A stretch of DNA of 64,000 nucleotides from Tethya wilhelma (GCA_964030475.1 CAXIPT010000026.1:213779-277778), one strand, 5' to 3'; counted from the stretch's first letter, positions 24,018 through 35,620 are shown. Notes: generated by a model from the sequence alone, not told the origin. Numbers and translations: made by a program.

Positions 24018-24456
24018 TGTGTGTGTGTGAAGATATTGGAAAAGTTGTTGGGAAGGATCTTGTCGACTGAACCTTTGATTGGTTCCTAGGGCCCTAAATT
24101 ATTCCAATAATGTAGATGTCAATATCACATAATACAAATCCATTTATTGGTTACAGTAATAATATAATAATAAAATTATTATTATTAGTCCAAATGGTCA
24201 ATAGTTCAAAATCTGGAAATTTCCAGTAATTTCTGCCCCATTATTCCTCCCTACTAGTAGCATGCTATGGAAAGGGCGGGACCAGTTAGCCTTGGTGTAG
24301 TGAGGATTGTGGACCATTGCTGAGAGTATACACTACAATCATGTATGTGGATATGAACCAGTTCATTTACTAATAGGACTTTTTTTTTGTACCTAACAGA
24401 AAGGGATCACACTATTTACAGTGTCTCATAGAAAGTCACTTTGGACTCATCATGAG
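19495..24456 (+). CDS. ABCD3: Peroxisomal ABC half-transporter ABCD3 (PMP70), partial
   Basis: Fourteen consecutive exons agree in phase: 19495-19548, 19727-19836, 20698-20787, 21118-21187, 21277-21346, 21492-21589, 21722-21813, 21880-21986, 22163-22229, 22401-22542, 22605-22784, 23101-23196, 23874-23978, 24400-24456 (446 codons). ABCD3 imports long-chain and branched acyl-CoAs into peroxisomes as an ABC half-transporter. Visible: the late transmembrane region ([16 protein letters not shown]), Walker [11 protein letters not shown]-loop [15 protein letters not shown], signature [10 protein letters not shown], Walker [13 protein letters not shown] and H-loop [13 protein letters not shown]70-type wording such as [14 protein letters not shown] favours ABCD3 over ABCD1/2/4. 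The N-terminal third (about 200 residues) is missing upstream. The last exon probably lies in the N gap at 24554. Confidence 0.93.
19923..20576. mobile_element. Foldback element family E (GGGGCGAGCCTGAGC), 654 bp, ABCD3 intron
   Basis: TTGGGGCGAGCCTGAGC at the left end is inverted at the right (...CAGGCTCGCCCCAA). Long inner arms share GCATGCGCATAAGTTTA, CTTAGCAA and GAGAAAGGCACAGAAACAGT. A related element is at 34383-35506, and a partial end near 20636-20656. Confidence 0.85.
23300..23462. mobile_element. MITE, TGGCGATT/CGCCAATATT type, about 160 bp
   Basis: Inverted ends CGTAAACGTGGAAATATTGG and CCAATATTTCCATGTTTGCG, with TTAAATTTGGC words inside. It lies in the ABCD3 intron between the signature and Walker B exons. 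Confidence 0.75.
23979..24028. repeat. (GT)n at the ABCD3 exon 13 donor
   Basis: The Walker B exon ends at 23978 and the intron begins with GTGTGTGT... for about 50 bases. Confidence 0.9.
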
Positions 24457-24483
24457 GTATGAGTTTAACTATTACAATGCACG

Positions 24484-24484
<1 letters not shown>

Positions 24485-24553
<69 letters not shown>
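24485..24553. repeat. (AC)n microsatellite entering the gap
   Basis: An AC run continues directly into Ns. Confidence 0.95.
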
Positions 24554-25471
24554 NNNNNNNNNNNNNNNNNNNNNNNNNNNNNNNNNNNNNNNNNNNNNNN
24601 NNNNNNNNNNNNNNNNNNNNNNNNNNNNNNNNNNNNNNNNNNNNNNNNNNNNNNNNNNNNNNNNNNNNNNNNNNNNNNNNNNNNNNNNNNNNNNNNNNNN
24701 NNNNNNNNNNNNNNNNNNNNNNNNNNNNNNNNNNNNNNNNNNNNNNNNNNNNNNNNNNNNNNNNNNNNNNNNNNNNNNNNNNNNNNNNNNNNNNNNNNNN
24801 NNNNNNNNNNNNNNNNNNNNNNNNNNNNNNNNNNNNNNNNNNNNNNNNNNNNNNNNNNNNNNNNNNNNNNNNNNNNNNNNNNNNNNNNNNNNNNNNNNNN
24901 NNNNNNNNNNNNNNNNNNNNNNNNNNNNNNNNNNNNNNNNNNNNNNNNNNNNNNNNNNNNNNNNNNNNNNNNNNNNNNNNNNNNNNNNNNNNNNNNNNNN
25001 NNNNNNNNNNNNNNNNNNNNNNNNNNNNNNNNNNNNNNNNNNNNNNNNNNNNNNNNNNNNNNNNNNNNNNNNNNNNNNNNNNNNNNNNNNNNNNNNNNNN
25101 NNNNNNNNNNNNNNNNNNNNNNNNNNNNNNNNNNNNNNNNNNNNNNNNNNNNNNNNNNNNNNNNNNNNNNNNNNNNNNNNNNNNNNNNNNNNNNNNNNNN
25201 NNNNNNNNNNNNNNNNNNNNNNNNNNNNNNNNNNNNNNNNNNNNNNNNNNNNNNNNNNNNNNNNNNNNNNNNNNNNNNNNNNNNNNNNNNNNNNNNNNNN
25301 NNNNNNNNNNNNNNNNNNNNNNNNNNNNNNNNNNNNNNNNNNNNNNNNNNNNNNNNNNNNNNNNNNNNNNNNNNNNNNNNNNNNNNNNNNNNNNNNNNNN
25401 NNNNNNNNNNNNNNNNNNNNNNNNNNNNNNNNNNNNNNNNNNNNNNNNNNNNNNNNNNNNNNNNNNNNNNN
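24554..25471. other. Assembly gap, 918 N
   Basis: Unknown sequence between an (AC)n and a poly-G run. It probably contains the last ABCD3 exon, since the preceding exon ends in phase 0 just after THHE and no continuation is seen elsewhere. Confidence 0.95.
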
Positions 25472-25472
25472 T

Positions 25473-25525
<53 letters not shown>
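25473..25525. repeat. Homopolymer run of 53 G
   Basis: An uninterrupted G run at a gap edge. It may be a real low-complexity tract or a sequencing artefact (no-signal bases read as G). Confidence 0.9.
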
Positions 25526-25526
<1 letters not shown>

Positions 25527-26436
25527 GCACTAGCAGTCTGCATACACACAACAATAAAATGTATGGTAAATTGTTTACTAGTAAGTTCTTATAAATCACT
25601 TCCCCCACATAATATTTGATCAGTAATCAGTTCGCTTTACGGCTTGATCTCTGCAATTCCACGCTTGGAATTCCTTGATCATGTATTCACTGGGTGTATT
25701 GTGTTCTCGATGGCTGTTAGTCTGACTCTTGCTGATGGTGGGAAAGTGGCTTTTAAGATCAGTGAAGAATACACTAGCATTGCAAAGCCAAGTTGCCGGC
25801 GTACATCTCTGACCGCTTGCAGTTATAGATACTGTTACAAAGTACTCGACATGGACGACTTCAGCCTGCAAAATAATTAGCAATTTAAGTAAGTAACATT
25901 CATAGCAATTATCTAGGCTATGTGGTAGTAAATAACATATATATCTACAACACAGTTTTAATCCGCAGGCTAGATCCAGCTAGCCAGCTCAGTGTACAGC
26001 AGGGGGTTTAAAAGCAGACTAGCTACGAGCTGCATGGGAAGTGTTACACTTCTGATCATTACATGTGCATATTATATTATAAGCTGTAGCTACAGCTGTT
26101 CTCATAAATTAAACAAGTTATCAGATTAAAATTAATAAATTATACTAGATCAACACTCACCACTGATGACAGAACTGAATTTCACACTTTCAGCATGAGA
26201 TAGTCTTCTTATAGGCCAGTAAATCGGTGTTTTGAAGTCAGTATGCTCTCAGTAGTCACAGGAAGGCCTAGCTTATTATTCTTGGACTCTCTCAATCACA
26301 AGAAGGAAAAAACAGTCTCCCACTTAGCAAAAATGCTGAAGTTTGAGCGATCACGTGACCTGGCTAACGTTCTGCAATTAATGGCTCGTCTCGGTTGTGC
26401 ATCGTGAAAGTGCCAGGATCATAAGTTTGTGATATT
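25526..26436. other. ABCD3-TOE1 intergenic region
   Basis: Open frames on both strands at 25620-25883 have no recognisable domain and overlap each other. There is no repeat with a clear pair. The segment from about 26300 should hold the TOE1 promoter. Confidence 0.4.
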
Positions 26437-29400
26437 ATGGCTGCACGCTTGGTGGAGATTAACTCTAAAACTGTTTTGAAGACATGGCCCCTGTTGTTGA
26501 CAGCTATTGATACAGCTGACTTTGTAGCAGTGGATCTGGTGAGTGTGCCCTCTAAGGTTTGACCTCTAAATAGAACTCTGCATAACACCTCTTTTTTTGT
26601 ATGCTCTTTTCTAGGAAATGAGTGGTCTGGGACTGGGAATAACTAAAGTAGGAAGGTGAGCAAAACACCCAATGGCCGTACACGTATATTGTATAACATA
26701 TAATTATATTTGATATCAGTTGTACCACCAGAATTCCAGAAGTCCAATATTATAGTGCACGCCTATACAAATTTAATTTCACCTTAAAGCTATATGCACT
26801 AGCTAGTAGGCTTGTGCTAGAAACTAGTCTATGTTGTTTCAGTTGTACACTTAAATTGCCGATTGCGCCTTAGCCAATTTGGCAATAATTGTTCTGTTAT
26901 GTATTTGAAATTAATGACCTTTACCGATCGATATCACTGAACACGTACATGCAAGTGCCCACACCACACTACTGTCTATGGCAGAACTGGACACAGCTAC
27001 TAGAGCGCTGGTTGCCATATTTGAATCCTAGCTAACACCAGAAAAGGTGAGTTATTTACCTGCTTGCTACCCCTGCAGAATTATTATGATTACTTGCACA
27101 ATAAGCAATTAGATTCAGTGATCCTGGTTAGCTTAGCACTAGCTGCTAATAGTACTGCTTTTGTGATTTAAGGAATGCCTATATCTGCACAAGGTAATGG
27201 ACCGAATTCATAATTATTATTCTAAATAACGCACACCACCGCGCGCTATGGTGGGAAACAGTTTCTGGGTCTTACTTACATGAAGTCAACTTTGCACACT
27301 CTTGGGTGCCTCTTGGGCACACTCCACCATCTAGGCTTCACCTTTTACATGCTATGCTTTCTACCAAGACTGGAAATAATATACCCTGGGTAATGTGGGT
27401 GAAGATGTCATGCAATTCACTCTGGCTATCTGATAATTATACGCATGTCAATTTTTTTCCAAGATCAAAAGGTTTAGAAGTGTATTGTGTTGTTTATTTA
27501 CTACTAAAAGTACATGAGAGCCTTCTAAATACTATTTTAAGCATTCTGGATTGCTATAAGTTTGTGAGCTCATGTACAATTTGTGCGCCTACTTATTTCT
27601 CACTGCCACGGTCACTTACTTGATCAAGCACATTATAAAGGCTAGCATCAGCTTCATATTCCTTCAAAAGTTGGATTGGAATGAAGCAATTGTGTGTCCG
27701 TACCATTTACAACCTTTCTATAGGATTGCTGTCATGAGTGTTGGAAATAGAAATAGCTGAAATGTGTGTACACTAGGTGACGTCTTTAATCATTTTCTCC
27801 TCAGCTTACATTGAGTAATTTTGTACCTAATTGTATTATAAATAAGGGAGATTAATTTTTAGAAGTCTATTTTTTCTCTATTTATTTGTACAAGTTTGTA
27901 ATGTTTTCATCATTTACTGTTACCGTCTATTGTCAATGTGGTACTCAATATCTGGTTGCGTGGTGTAGATTTTATGCAAATATAACGGTCGTTATAGCAG
28001 TGGTGAAGTCTCAAAGAAGAAAAGAACAATTTTGTTCCAATCATAGCAAGTCAAGGAGGTCTGTAGGACTTTTTGCATACTGGTTAGGACATTCTGTTTG
28101 GGCTGAGTTGTCCAAGAGAGCTTGTTAATTTTAGCTATCTACATTTTAGCCTATTTTTATTCACATTATAGTTATTTCCAGTCTTGGTAGAAAGTATAGC
28201 ATGTAAAAGGTGAAGCCTAGATGGTGGAGTGTGCCCAAGAGGCACCCAAGAGTGTGCAAAGTTGACTTCATGTAAGTAGCCAGTGGAAAGGACTCTGAAA
28301 TCACACCAACAGCCAGAGTTGAGCTCAATTTTTGTGCTTATCCACTTGTTTACTGGTATATCTTAGTGTATGTCTGGTAGAAACTCACTGCTGTAGTGTA
28401 GCTGTCCAGAAATCTTGCCTAGAAGGAGGCTAAAATCACAGAAAAATACTGCTGCTTCTTCCTGACCCAGAAACTGTTTCCCACCATAGCGCGCGGTGGT
28501 GTGCGTTATTTAGAATAATAATTATGAATTCGGTCCATTTCCCTGCACTCCGGGCGGTGTACTATACTAGTTATAAGTTGTTTGAAAAGGGGTGGCTCTA
28601 TTAGAGGTCACGCTTTAAATTATAACCTGTAGTGATACTAATTATTAACATGCTGTTTCAATACAACATGGGCATCATTTAAAATGTAATGCAATCTTTA
28701 CTGTATCAGTCAAAGTGCCAATAATTAGACACGTGAAAATTTAGAGTGGCAAAAGTTTCCTAATCTACAGAATACCACAATAATATAACAATACATAAGT
28801 TCTGTCTTGATGCCAATACTTTCTATAGATACTGGCTAATCTCGTATTGTTCACTTTCTTTTGGTAGACTGACTTGATGATCACTAAAACAGTCTGCAAA
28901 TACATAGAATACATAAATACATTATATTCTTTTACTGACATCACAATTACAAATATATTCACATGATTTGAGACCTGGTACACAACTGATAATATGATGA
29001 AGCTCTATGTGCACTGAGCAGTTAAGACCTTAAATATGTATAGCAATACTATTTTATTTATTAATTTACATAATATGCTGTTCCTATACAACATGGACAT
29101 TCTCCTTGATGACGTACACGTAAAGCACAGTGGATGAGCACTACAAGACGTTATGTGATGTGGCAAAGAATTATGCGATATTGGCAATTGGTGTGGCTTG
29201 TTTCCAGTGGCAACCACAAGATACAAACAGGATTGAATGCAAGGTGGACGTGTTCAATGTTTCACTCTTGAATCAGAAATCATTCATCATTGACCCTAGT
29301 TCAGCCAAGTTTCTCACCAAGCATGGGTTTGATTTCAATAAACTTTTCAAATTTGGTCTCTCCTATAAACCTGCTACTGGAATGGACACTGCAATGATGG

Positions 29401-32400
29401 TATGGCAAGTAACAAAACATCTTGCAATAATGTTATTTTTGTTTCTTATTTCGTGCAGTTATCTTCAGAAGAGTTCAGTGTACAGTCTCTCTTTGGTCGT
29501 ATATTACTTCATGGTTGTCCACTTGTAGTCCATAATGGGTTCTTGGACCTGGTATTTATGTACCATAGTTGCTATTGTACCCTCCCAACATCTCAGGGTG
29601 TGTTTGCAGCTGACCTCAGTGAGATGTTTGCAAAGGGTGGAGTGTATGATACAAAGGCCATTACACAGTGTCTTCTCAAGGAGAGAATCTCATATCTGGA
29701 GTACATCTTCAGGAAAAGGTATATAACGTTTGTTTTGTGTATAACTTTAAATTATAATTTAACCTAATTATAGTCTGCATTTTTGTCAAATCAAAATTTA
29801 TTGTCAGAAGTTTTGGATGTGAGCAATCTGTGAAGGTTTTATACTACCCACATTCCCAGATCTTATATGCATCCAGCTATTAATGGAGCAAGATAAATTT
29901 GATGATTCTAGTAAAACTGTCAAATTAAATCCCCATCAATATTTCCGACTATACGGTATATCTCTCCTATACAGATTGCACATGTCAACATAATAAATCG
30001 TTTGTTGAGCAGTAGCAGCAAATTACTAATAATTCCTGCATGTATGGTAGAAAAGTTGGCACAGGAAAACCAGCCCTAGTCCCCAGGCCACTCATTATTA
30101 CTTTTACCATTATTGCATACATTTGTACTGAACATTGCTGATGTAACTGACAGAACTTGTTAAACTTATGTTCAATGCCATGAAGAACATGATTGGCAGA
30201 CCTCAAGGTGCTCAGCTTATAGGATTGAGGTCAAATTATCTCACTGACAATAGTATTAATACTAGTAGTACACTCAGTGCAGGGAAATTGCCTCGCACAA
30301 ATATAGGCATTCCTTGAATCACAAAAGCAGTATTGCTGGCAGCTAGTTCCAAGCTATATCTAGAATCACTGAATCTGATTGCTTATTGTGCAGGTCATAG
30401 TGGTAGCAAGCAGGCTAGTAACTCTCACCACTTCTGGTGTTAGCTAGAGGATTCAAGTATGGCAACCAGCACTCCAGTGGCAGTGTTGGGCAGTTCCATC
30501 ACAGACAATAGTGTGGGCGCTTGCATGCACGTTTTCTGTGACATTGATTGGGTAAAGGTCATCAAATTCAAATGATTAACCAGAACAATTTTTGCTAAAT
30601 TGGCACCGTTTTCATTCGGTATTATGACACTTAATTGGGTGGCTGGCTACTTCCACAATTTTTTGGCCCTGCACAATTATACTGCCTCGCATTAAGGCGC
30701 TCGACAATAAACACTGGCTTATTGGTTTAATTGGTTTTACACAGTCTCTGACACCTGTACTGCCTATTGTAGCCCCATACACTCCACAAGGTAGAGGATC
30801 TGGTTCCTGTTAACTGTGCTGTAAAAATGTTTGTTACGTTTTGTTTACATGGATATTAATAATAATAATCTTCCCACTGCATACTCTATTCTCCCTGGCT
30901 ATTTCAACATATAAAAGCATCTTATACTTTGCATCCATTGCTACTCCTTTTTCTCCCCTTCTTCAAGTTATGAATGTATGGCATAATTATGGAGAGGCAC
31001 AAAAAATAGCAACAACTAAAGGCTAGTGGTAGTGTCACTAGACCAAGTGATCCGGCACATATCCTGTGTATGTGCACAGTCACTGAAGGTGCATGCAGGA
31101 CTATCAAAGTCATTTTGTTAACCATTATGATGATTGCTGCATTATTGGATGCATTCTACATGCAGTCAATACAGGAATTCACTGGCAGAAGGTCGTGGTG
31201 AGTATTTTTTGGATCTCTCTTTCACTCAGTACCCCAGTGATGTTCCTGTTGAAAGTTTATCCATAGCCCCACCCCAACTTCCATCTCCAGTCCAGTTACT
31301 AGAAACCAAGCTGTGTGATACATATATTGTAAGTTGTCTGCGTAGCACTACTGGGAGAATGCATCGCATTCTGGGACAAATGTCAGCGAGGGCATGCTCC
31401 TTGACAAATGCTGACATACTTCAAATATTAAGGGAAGAACACTAAGAGTAACATAGGTGGGAAAGAAATAGTTTTCTCCTGAATCCTCTGTTTGCTTTCT
31501 TAGTCTGTATACTCTGTAGCATAACGTACATTATACTGCATGATGACAGACATAATTATGTTAATACAAAAACCATAGAAATTCATCATGATGGGCTCAC
31601 TTATAATATACTTTCCCAATTATGCCGTGTAGTTTTCGATAAATGAATAATTAATGATACCACTGCATGTGTTCACTTAATAGTATTGATAATTCTGTGC
31701 ACAAACTATATAATACAGAATCATGGTTTTTGTCACAATGACGACTGCAGAAAAAGCCACAATGTAATGATTGCCATAGCACAAGATGAACAAAAAATTT
31801 CATTACTGAAAATCAAACGAAAAAGGAAGAGAGGTTAGTATATGTAATTAATCAACATTCTAGACCCTAGCTGACACGACACAATTATACTGTAAACAAG
31901 TAATTATTTTGGGTAAATATTATAGGTTTGGAATCAACAATGATTCAGAAATTGTTCATGAAGGACTATTTAATGAGTTACAAATCGCCAATTGTTAGTT
32001 TGATAAATGTTCTCACCAAAATTATGTATAGCCCTTGAGAATACTGTAGATCAGGAAATTTTCACTGCTATCAATTTACACTCGTTTAATTTTCCCGTGT
32101 TTAATTTTTGCCAATTGTGCACGTGGCAAAAATTTTTCAACAGCTAAAATTTTCCGATCTGCAGTAGTTGCTATACAGTGTTGTACACAGATTGGGAAAT
32201 CTTTGCTTTTCGTGTACTTATTTTTACCATTTCATTGATTTGGCAAGGTTGCTACGTAATAAATTTTCTGTATTAAGTTGTGCAAATTGCAGCAATAACA
32301 AATAATTTGGTTTGTGATATTTCCCTGTTTAAGCACAGTATACTAATTTTTATATATATAAGTATTATGCATATGCTAACCAATCTGGTTCTATTGTAGT

Positions 32401-33674
32401 ACTGTATAGTGGGTAAATTGAGTGAATTGTTAAACTCCTCTTCAAATCATGAAGCTATACAATTAATTATGAGAAATGCACCCATTGCATAGTTGACAGT
32501 ATTTTGTTGAAATATCCTCAGAAAATGATTGCTCTTTGATAGGTAACATAACCACACATTTTAAACGCGGCTACCGTATAAATTTGGAGATTTTGCGTGC
32601 ATATAAAACTGTTAAGCGATTTGAAAATAATTCGCCAAATATAATTCTCACCAAATTTACCCGCTATACGGTATTTTGCATCCTATAGGATGAGTTCTTT
32701 CACTTGAGCCTTTAAATGCGCTCATACATGAGAAGCTTGTGTAATTTATAGCTAAATGTTCATATACCAAGATTAAACAGATTTTACAGTTAGAGCTAGG
32801 AGTGCACAAGAGGAACAAAAAGGAGGAATAGCAATAATCCCAGAAACCTAACACAATCGTAATGAGCTTGATTGTGTACGTGTCACACATAGATTAATTT
32901 TCAAAATCTGCTAATAGGAGTTGTGTTACAATTCTAGATTTAGAGCACACGTGTATGAACGTGATGCAGCTTACTGTGGTTAGCAAAATTGTGTTATGGG
33001 TTTCTGACTCTCAAATTCGACCATATCAATGTTTGTTAATATTTCCAGTTATATAATTACTTGTGCATGTCTGCACATGTATAATAATGTTTGGTGTTAT
33101 TTTTGTGTGTGTGTATAATACATATACTTATAATCATGTGTGTTAACTTTATGTGTCTATGCAATAATTATTGTATATAGAACAGAAAGTAGATGATCAA
33201 TGTAAGATGTTCAAGGAAGATACTGAGAGAGAGGAGTGTATGGCAAAGTTAGATGAGTCATCCACAGAGCAATGTGATGATGAAAAGGATACTGTGTATG
33301 CAGATCAGTTGGTGGACTTGTTCCAACATGAGCTCACAGCAGCCAAAACACAACTCATGGAGCAACAACAGCGAATTGACTTAAAGTACCAGACAGAAGA
33401 GAGCAGCAAGTCAGTTTCTTGTGGTCATCGAGCTGGTTTTGATGCCTTTATGACCGGTTATTCATTTGGAAGTTACCTTCTCTCATCCTCTACGAAAAAA
33501 GCTTGCTCTTTTTTGTCCAGCATGGATAACAGTGAGCTCAAGAATATGAAGAATTGTGTTGCTAACAAGAAAAACAACAGCATACCAGTGAAGCTAGTCA
33601 AGAGTCACTTCGTGAAGACATCACAAGGTCATAGACACTTACAAGAATCCCTTACTCACTTACATCATAAATAA
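26437..33674 (+). CDS. TOE1: TOE1 (target of EGR1), DEDD 3'-5' deadenylase
   Basis: Seven exons: 26437-26538, 26615-26655, 29126-29399, 29459-29718, 31175-31328, 31719-31833, 33181-33674. They give 1440 nt and 479 residues with all phases compatible (human TOE1 is about 510). TOE1 is a nuclear, Cajal-body exonuclease that trims 3' tails of snRNA precursors. Visible: FVAVDLEMSGLG (first catalytic D-x-E), VVHNGFLDLVF (second Asp) and GGVYDTK (last Asp) of the DEDD fold. A CCCH finger, C-x8-C-x5-C-x3-H, is split across exons 5 and 6 (CDTYI / NHGFCHNDDCRKSH). It is followed by the basic NLS-like KIKRKRKR, and by the C-terminal HRAGFDAFMTGY motif typical of the family. The exon 3 acceptor (AG at 29124-29125) has a weak pyrimidine tract; it was chosen because it alone keeps the frame. 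The ATG is the first one in frame before the conserved domain. Confidence 0.95.
26835..27195 (+). repeat. Inverted repeat, left arm (TOE1 intron 2)
   Basis: Matches the reverse complement of about 30265-30620 with roughly three quarters identity by eye. Shared words include GCTGGTTGCCATA, CTAGCTAACACCAGAA, GCACAATAAGCAAT, AGATTCAGTGAT, TACTGCTTTTGTGATT and AAGGAATGCCTATAT. The arm is interrupted by the element at 27199-28545 and resumes at 28546-28575 (ATTTCCCTGCACT...). Confidence 0.8.
27199..28545. mobile_element. TIR element, about 1.35 kb, nested in the repeat arm
   Basis: About 75 bp at each end is inverted and near identical (GGACCGAATTCATAATTATT... and GCGCGCTATGGTGGGAAACA...). Inner arms continue with CATGAAGTCAACTTTGCACA and CTAGGCTTCACCTTTTACAT. 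The right half has about 170 extra bases. No coding frame with a transposase motif; non-autonomous. Confidence 0.85.
30265..30620 (-). repeat. Inverted repeat, right arm (TOE1 intron 4)
   Basis: Reverse-complement partner of 26835-27195, uninterrupted here. TOE1 exons 3 and 4 lie between the arms. Confidence 0.8.
32045..32166. mobile_element. MITE family D, short copy (TOE1 intron 6)
   Basis: ACTGTAGATCAGGAAATTTT at the left and inverted AAAATTTTCCGATCTGCAGT at the right. A further degenerate family member with ...CCGCTATACGGTA at its right end lies at 32560-32675. Confidence 0.7.
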
Positions 33675-34115
33675 GCTTTGCTAATGTGTTGGAAACAATC
33701 GTATGGCGGATTCCACACTGATAGCTATAATACATTGTCAAAATAGGTATATATAACAATTGCAAAGACTTCCATTGTATATATATTGATCAACATGCTA
33801 CTGTACATCAGTCTAATCACCACGGGTTGATCTATGGTTGAGAGGATTGCATTCTGTGCATGATGGCTCGGATCTTTATAGGCATGTATGATCCATGAAT
33901 TTTAATGGTTGCCTTCTGAAAATACTTGTTTGACAATAACTACGTATATTATATCCTTCTTATTTAAATTTATTTATGTATACAAGTATAGTTGCAATAT
34001 TATGGCAATCACGGCCTGGGAATTTGCATTATCCACATTGCACTGGACCACTCAAAACTGGCCAGACGGACCCTGCTCAGCCCGGTGCTGGCAGGACCGG
34101 GACCAGGACCAGGAA
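33675..34115. other. TOE1-TAF2 intergenic region, left part
   Basis: No coding evidence. A short GC-rich tandem GACCAGGACCAGGA-like stretch occurs at 34085-34115. Confidence 0.4.
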
Positions 34116-34141
34116 CATAGATAATTCAGTACTGATCTATG
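34116..34141. mobile_element. Palindromic micro-MITE, 26 bp
   Basis: CATAGAT...ATCTATG with 7-bp arms. Flanks are CCAGGAA (34109-34115) and CCAGGAC (34142-34148), six of seven identical. The AAT following the left arm also matches the other two copies. Confidence 0.5.
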
Positions 34142-34382
34142 CCAGGACCAGGAGCGGAACGTATGGGCGGAGCAAGTGTGAGCATAGGTAATAAATCAGC
34201 AAATACTAAGACTCAGCAAATACTAAGACAGTTCATGAATTAAAAAATGGTTAATTAATTACTAACTGTTCATTCAAGGCTCGATATTACTGGCGCCAGA
34301 GATTAGGAGTGCCTGCCTGTCATGATAATATCGTAGTTTATGTACGCTTAATAGTTATTACTAGCATGATGTAGTACATCAA

Positions 34383-35506
34383 GGGGGCGAGCCTGAGCGC
34401 GTTATTTGTGGGAAGAGAACGCGCTGTATATTCTTGCGCATACGCAAAATGTCTAGGAAACACGTGCTGTTGAAGAACAAGCAAGAGCAGTCACTCCAAT
34501 GGTGGCAATGAGACAATTAAACCAGTACTCCTTGGTACCTCGTACACTTGCTGTATAGGGGACTTTCACGGCTTGCAAACTCTTCTCACTCTTGACCAAC
34601 CAGTTGCTAGGTCGTCAACTGTCAAGTACACTGTATAGAACATTGTTGTTGAAAAAAAAAAGTTTTCTCACGGTAGAGATAAAGAACTTAGTTTTTTTGA
34701 GTGACTATAGACTTATATAGGCATCTCCAGGGTGCTGGCAGTTGTAGATATGAAGCACATAATGATATTTGTGTTGAGTAGCTTCCCTCCGGCGCTGCTG
34801 TACTGACCTTGAAGAGCTCATGAGGCAGTATTTCTTGATTGAGAAGAAGACGATATCTCTGTCAGAATGTCAGTGTCACTGTGAAAATTGTCAATTAGCT
34901 GATTAGCTAGGAAGTTTTCTCAGTGTTGAAGAGCAATTTGGCCATCACTATCATCGGCCTGGGCGGAGCAAGTGTGAGAGGCTTGGCGTTGCTAGACTAG
35001 CATGGTGTCATATCATAGTTGCTCAATATTAAATTTGCTCCTGCATGAGGTGTAGTCTCTCTAGGTCTGCTTCAAGAGATGGTATCTCTCAGGAGTAGTG
35101 TCCTCATGGCAGTATCTGCTCAGATGCTTCAGCTCTAGACGAGGCCGTCTCAGCCTCAGGAGTGGTCTATGAAGTTGGTTTCAATTTGAGCTCTGACAGT
35201 CCGGCTCCTCATGAGTGGTCTGCGCAGCGTTGTCTCTGCGTCGAGTCTCCTTTCTCTTTCGCTTTCTCATAGATCTATGGAAAAGCTACAATCGAAATCA
35301 AGTCTCTGCCTAACGTGTATATATTGCGCAATTCAAAATTTCAATATTTTTGTGACGTAATCTGGACTGCATATTACCGTTCGAATAATTTGAATATACG
35401 GAAAGTATCCACGGTGTACAAACCAACAAACCAACAAACCAACAAACAGAAATTTTACCATTTGCAACGACTATGTGGGGCTCGCTCAGGCTCGCCCCAA
35501 CTAATA
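34383..35506. mobile_element. Foldback element family E, about 1.1 kb
   Basis: GGGGGCGAGCCTGAGCGCG at the left and GCTCGCTCAGGCTCGCCCCA at the right are inverted ends. The interior includes a diverged unit of the 4.2-5.2 kb tandem repeat (34640-34720). It ends 115 bases before the TAF2 start codon, so it makes up most of the putative promoter region. Confidence 0.75.
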
Positions 35507-35620
35507 CAGGACCATAGATTGAATAGAGACTTTCGAAAGTCCCTATCAGGACTGATCAAGGTGGGCATCTATTGGAACCAAGTGTTCTGCAATTAGAGTA
35601 CGTCAGCTACTAAACTGATT

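Noticed and set aside
24416..25619. Very long ORFs on both strands across the N gap
   Set aside because: They are made of Ns, poly-G/poly-C and dinucleotide runs; no real codons support them.
25620..25883. Overlapping ORFs of 78 and 87 codons on opposite strands
   Set aside because: No recognised motif, no clear splice context, and they mirror each other; insufficient for a gene call.
35268..35279. Fourth palindromic micro-element (CATAGATCTATG)
   Set aside because: A perfect 12-bp palindrome, but the flanks show no direct repeat and the inner AAT/ATT bases are missing; likely chance.
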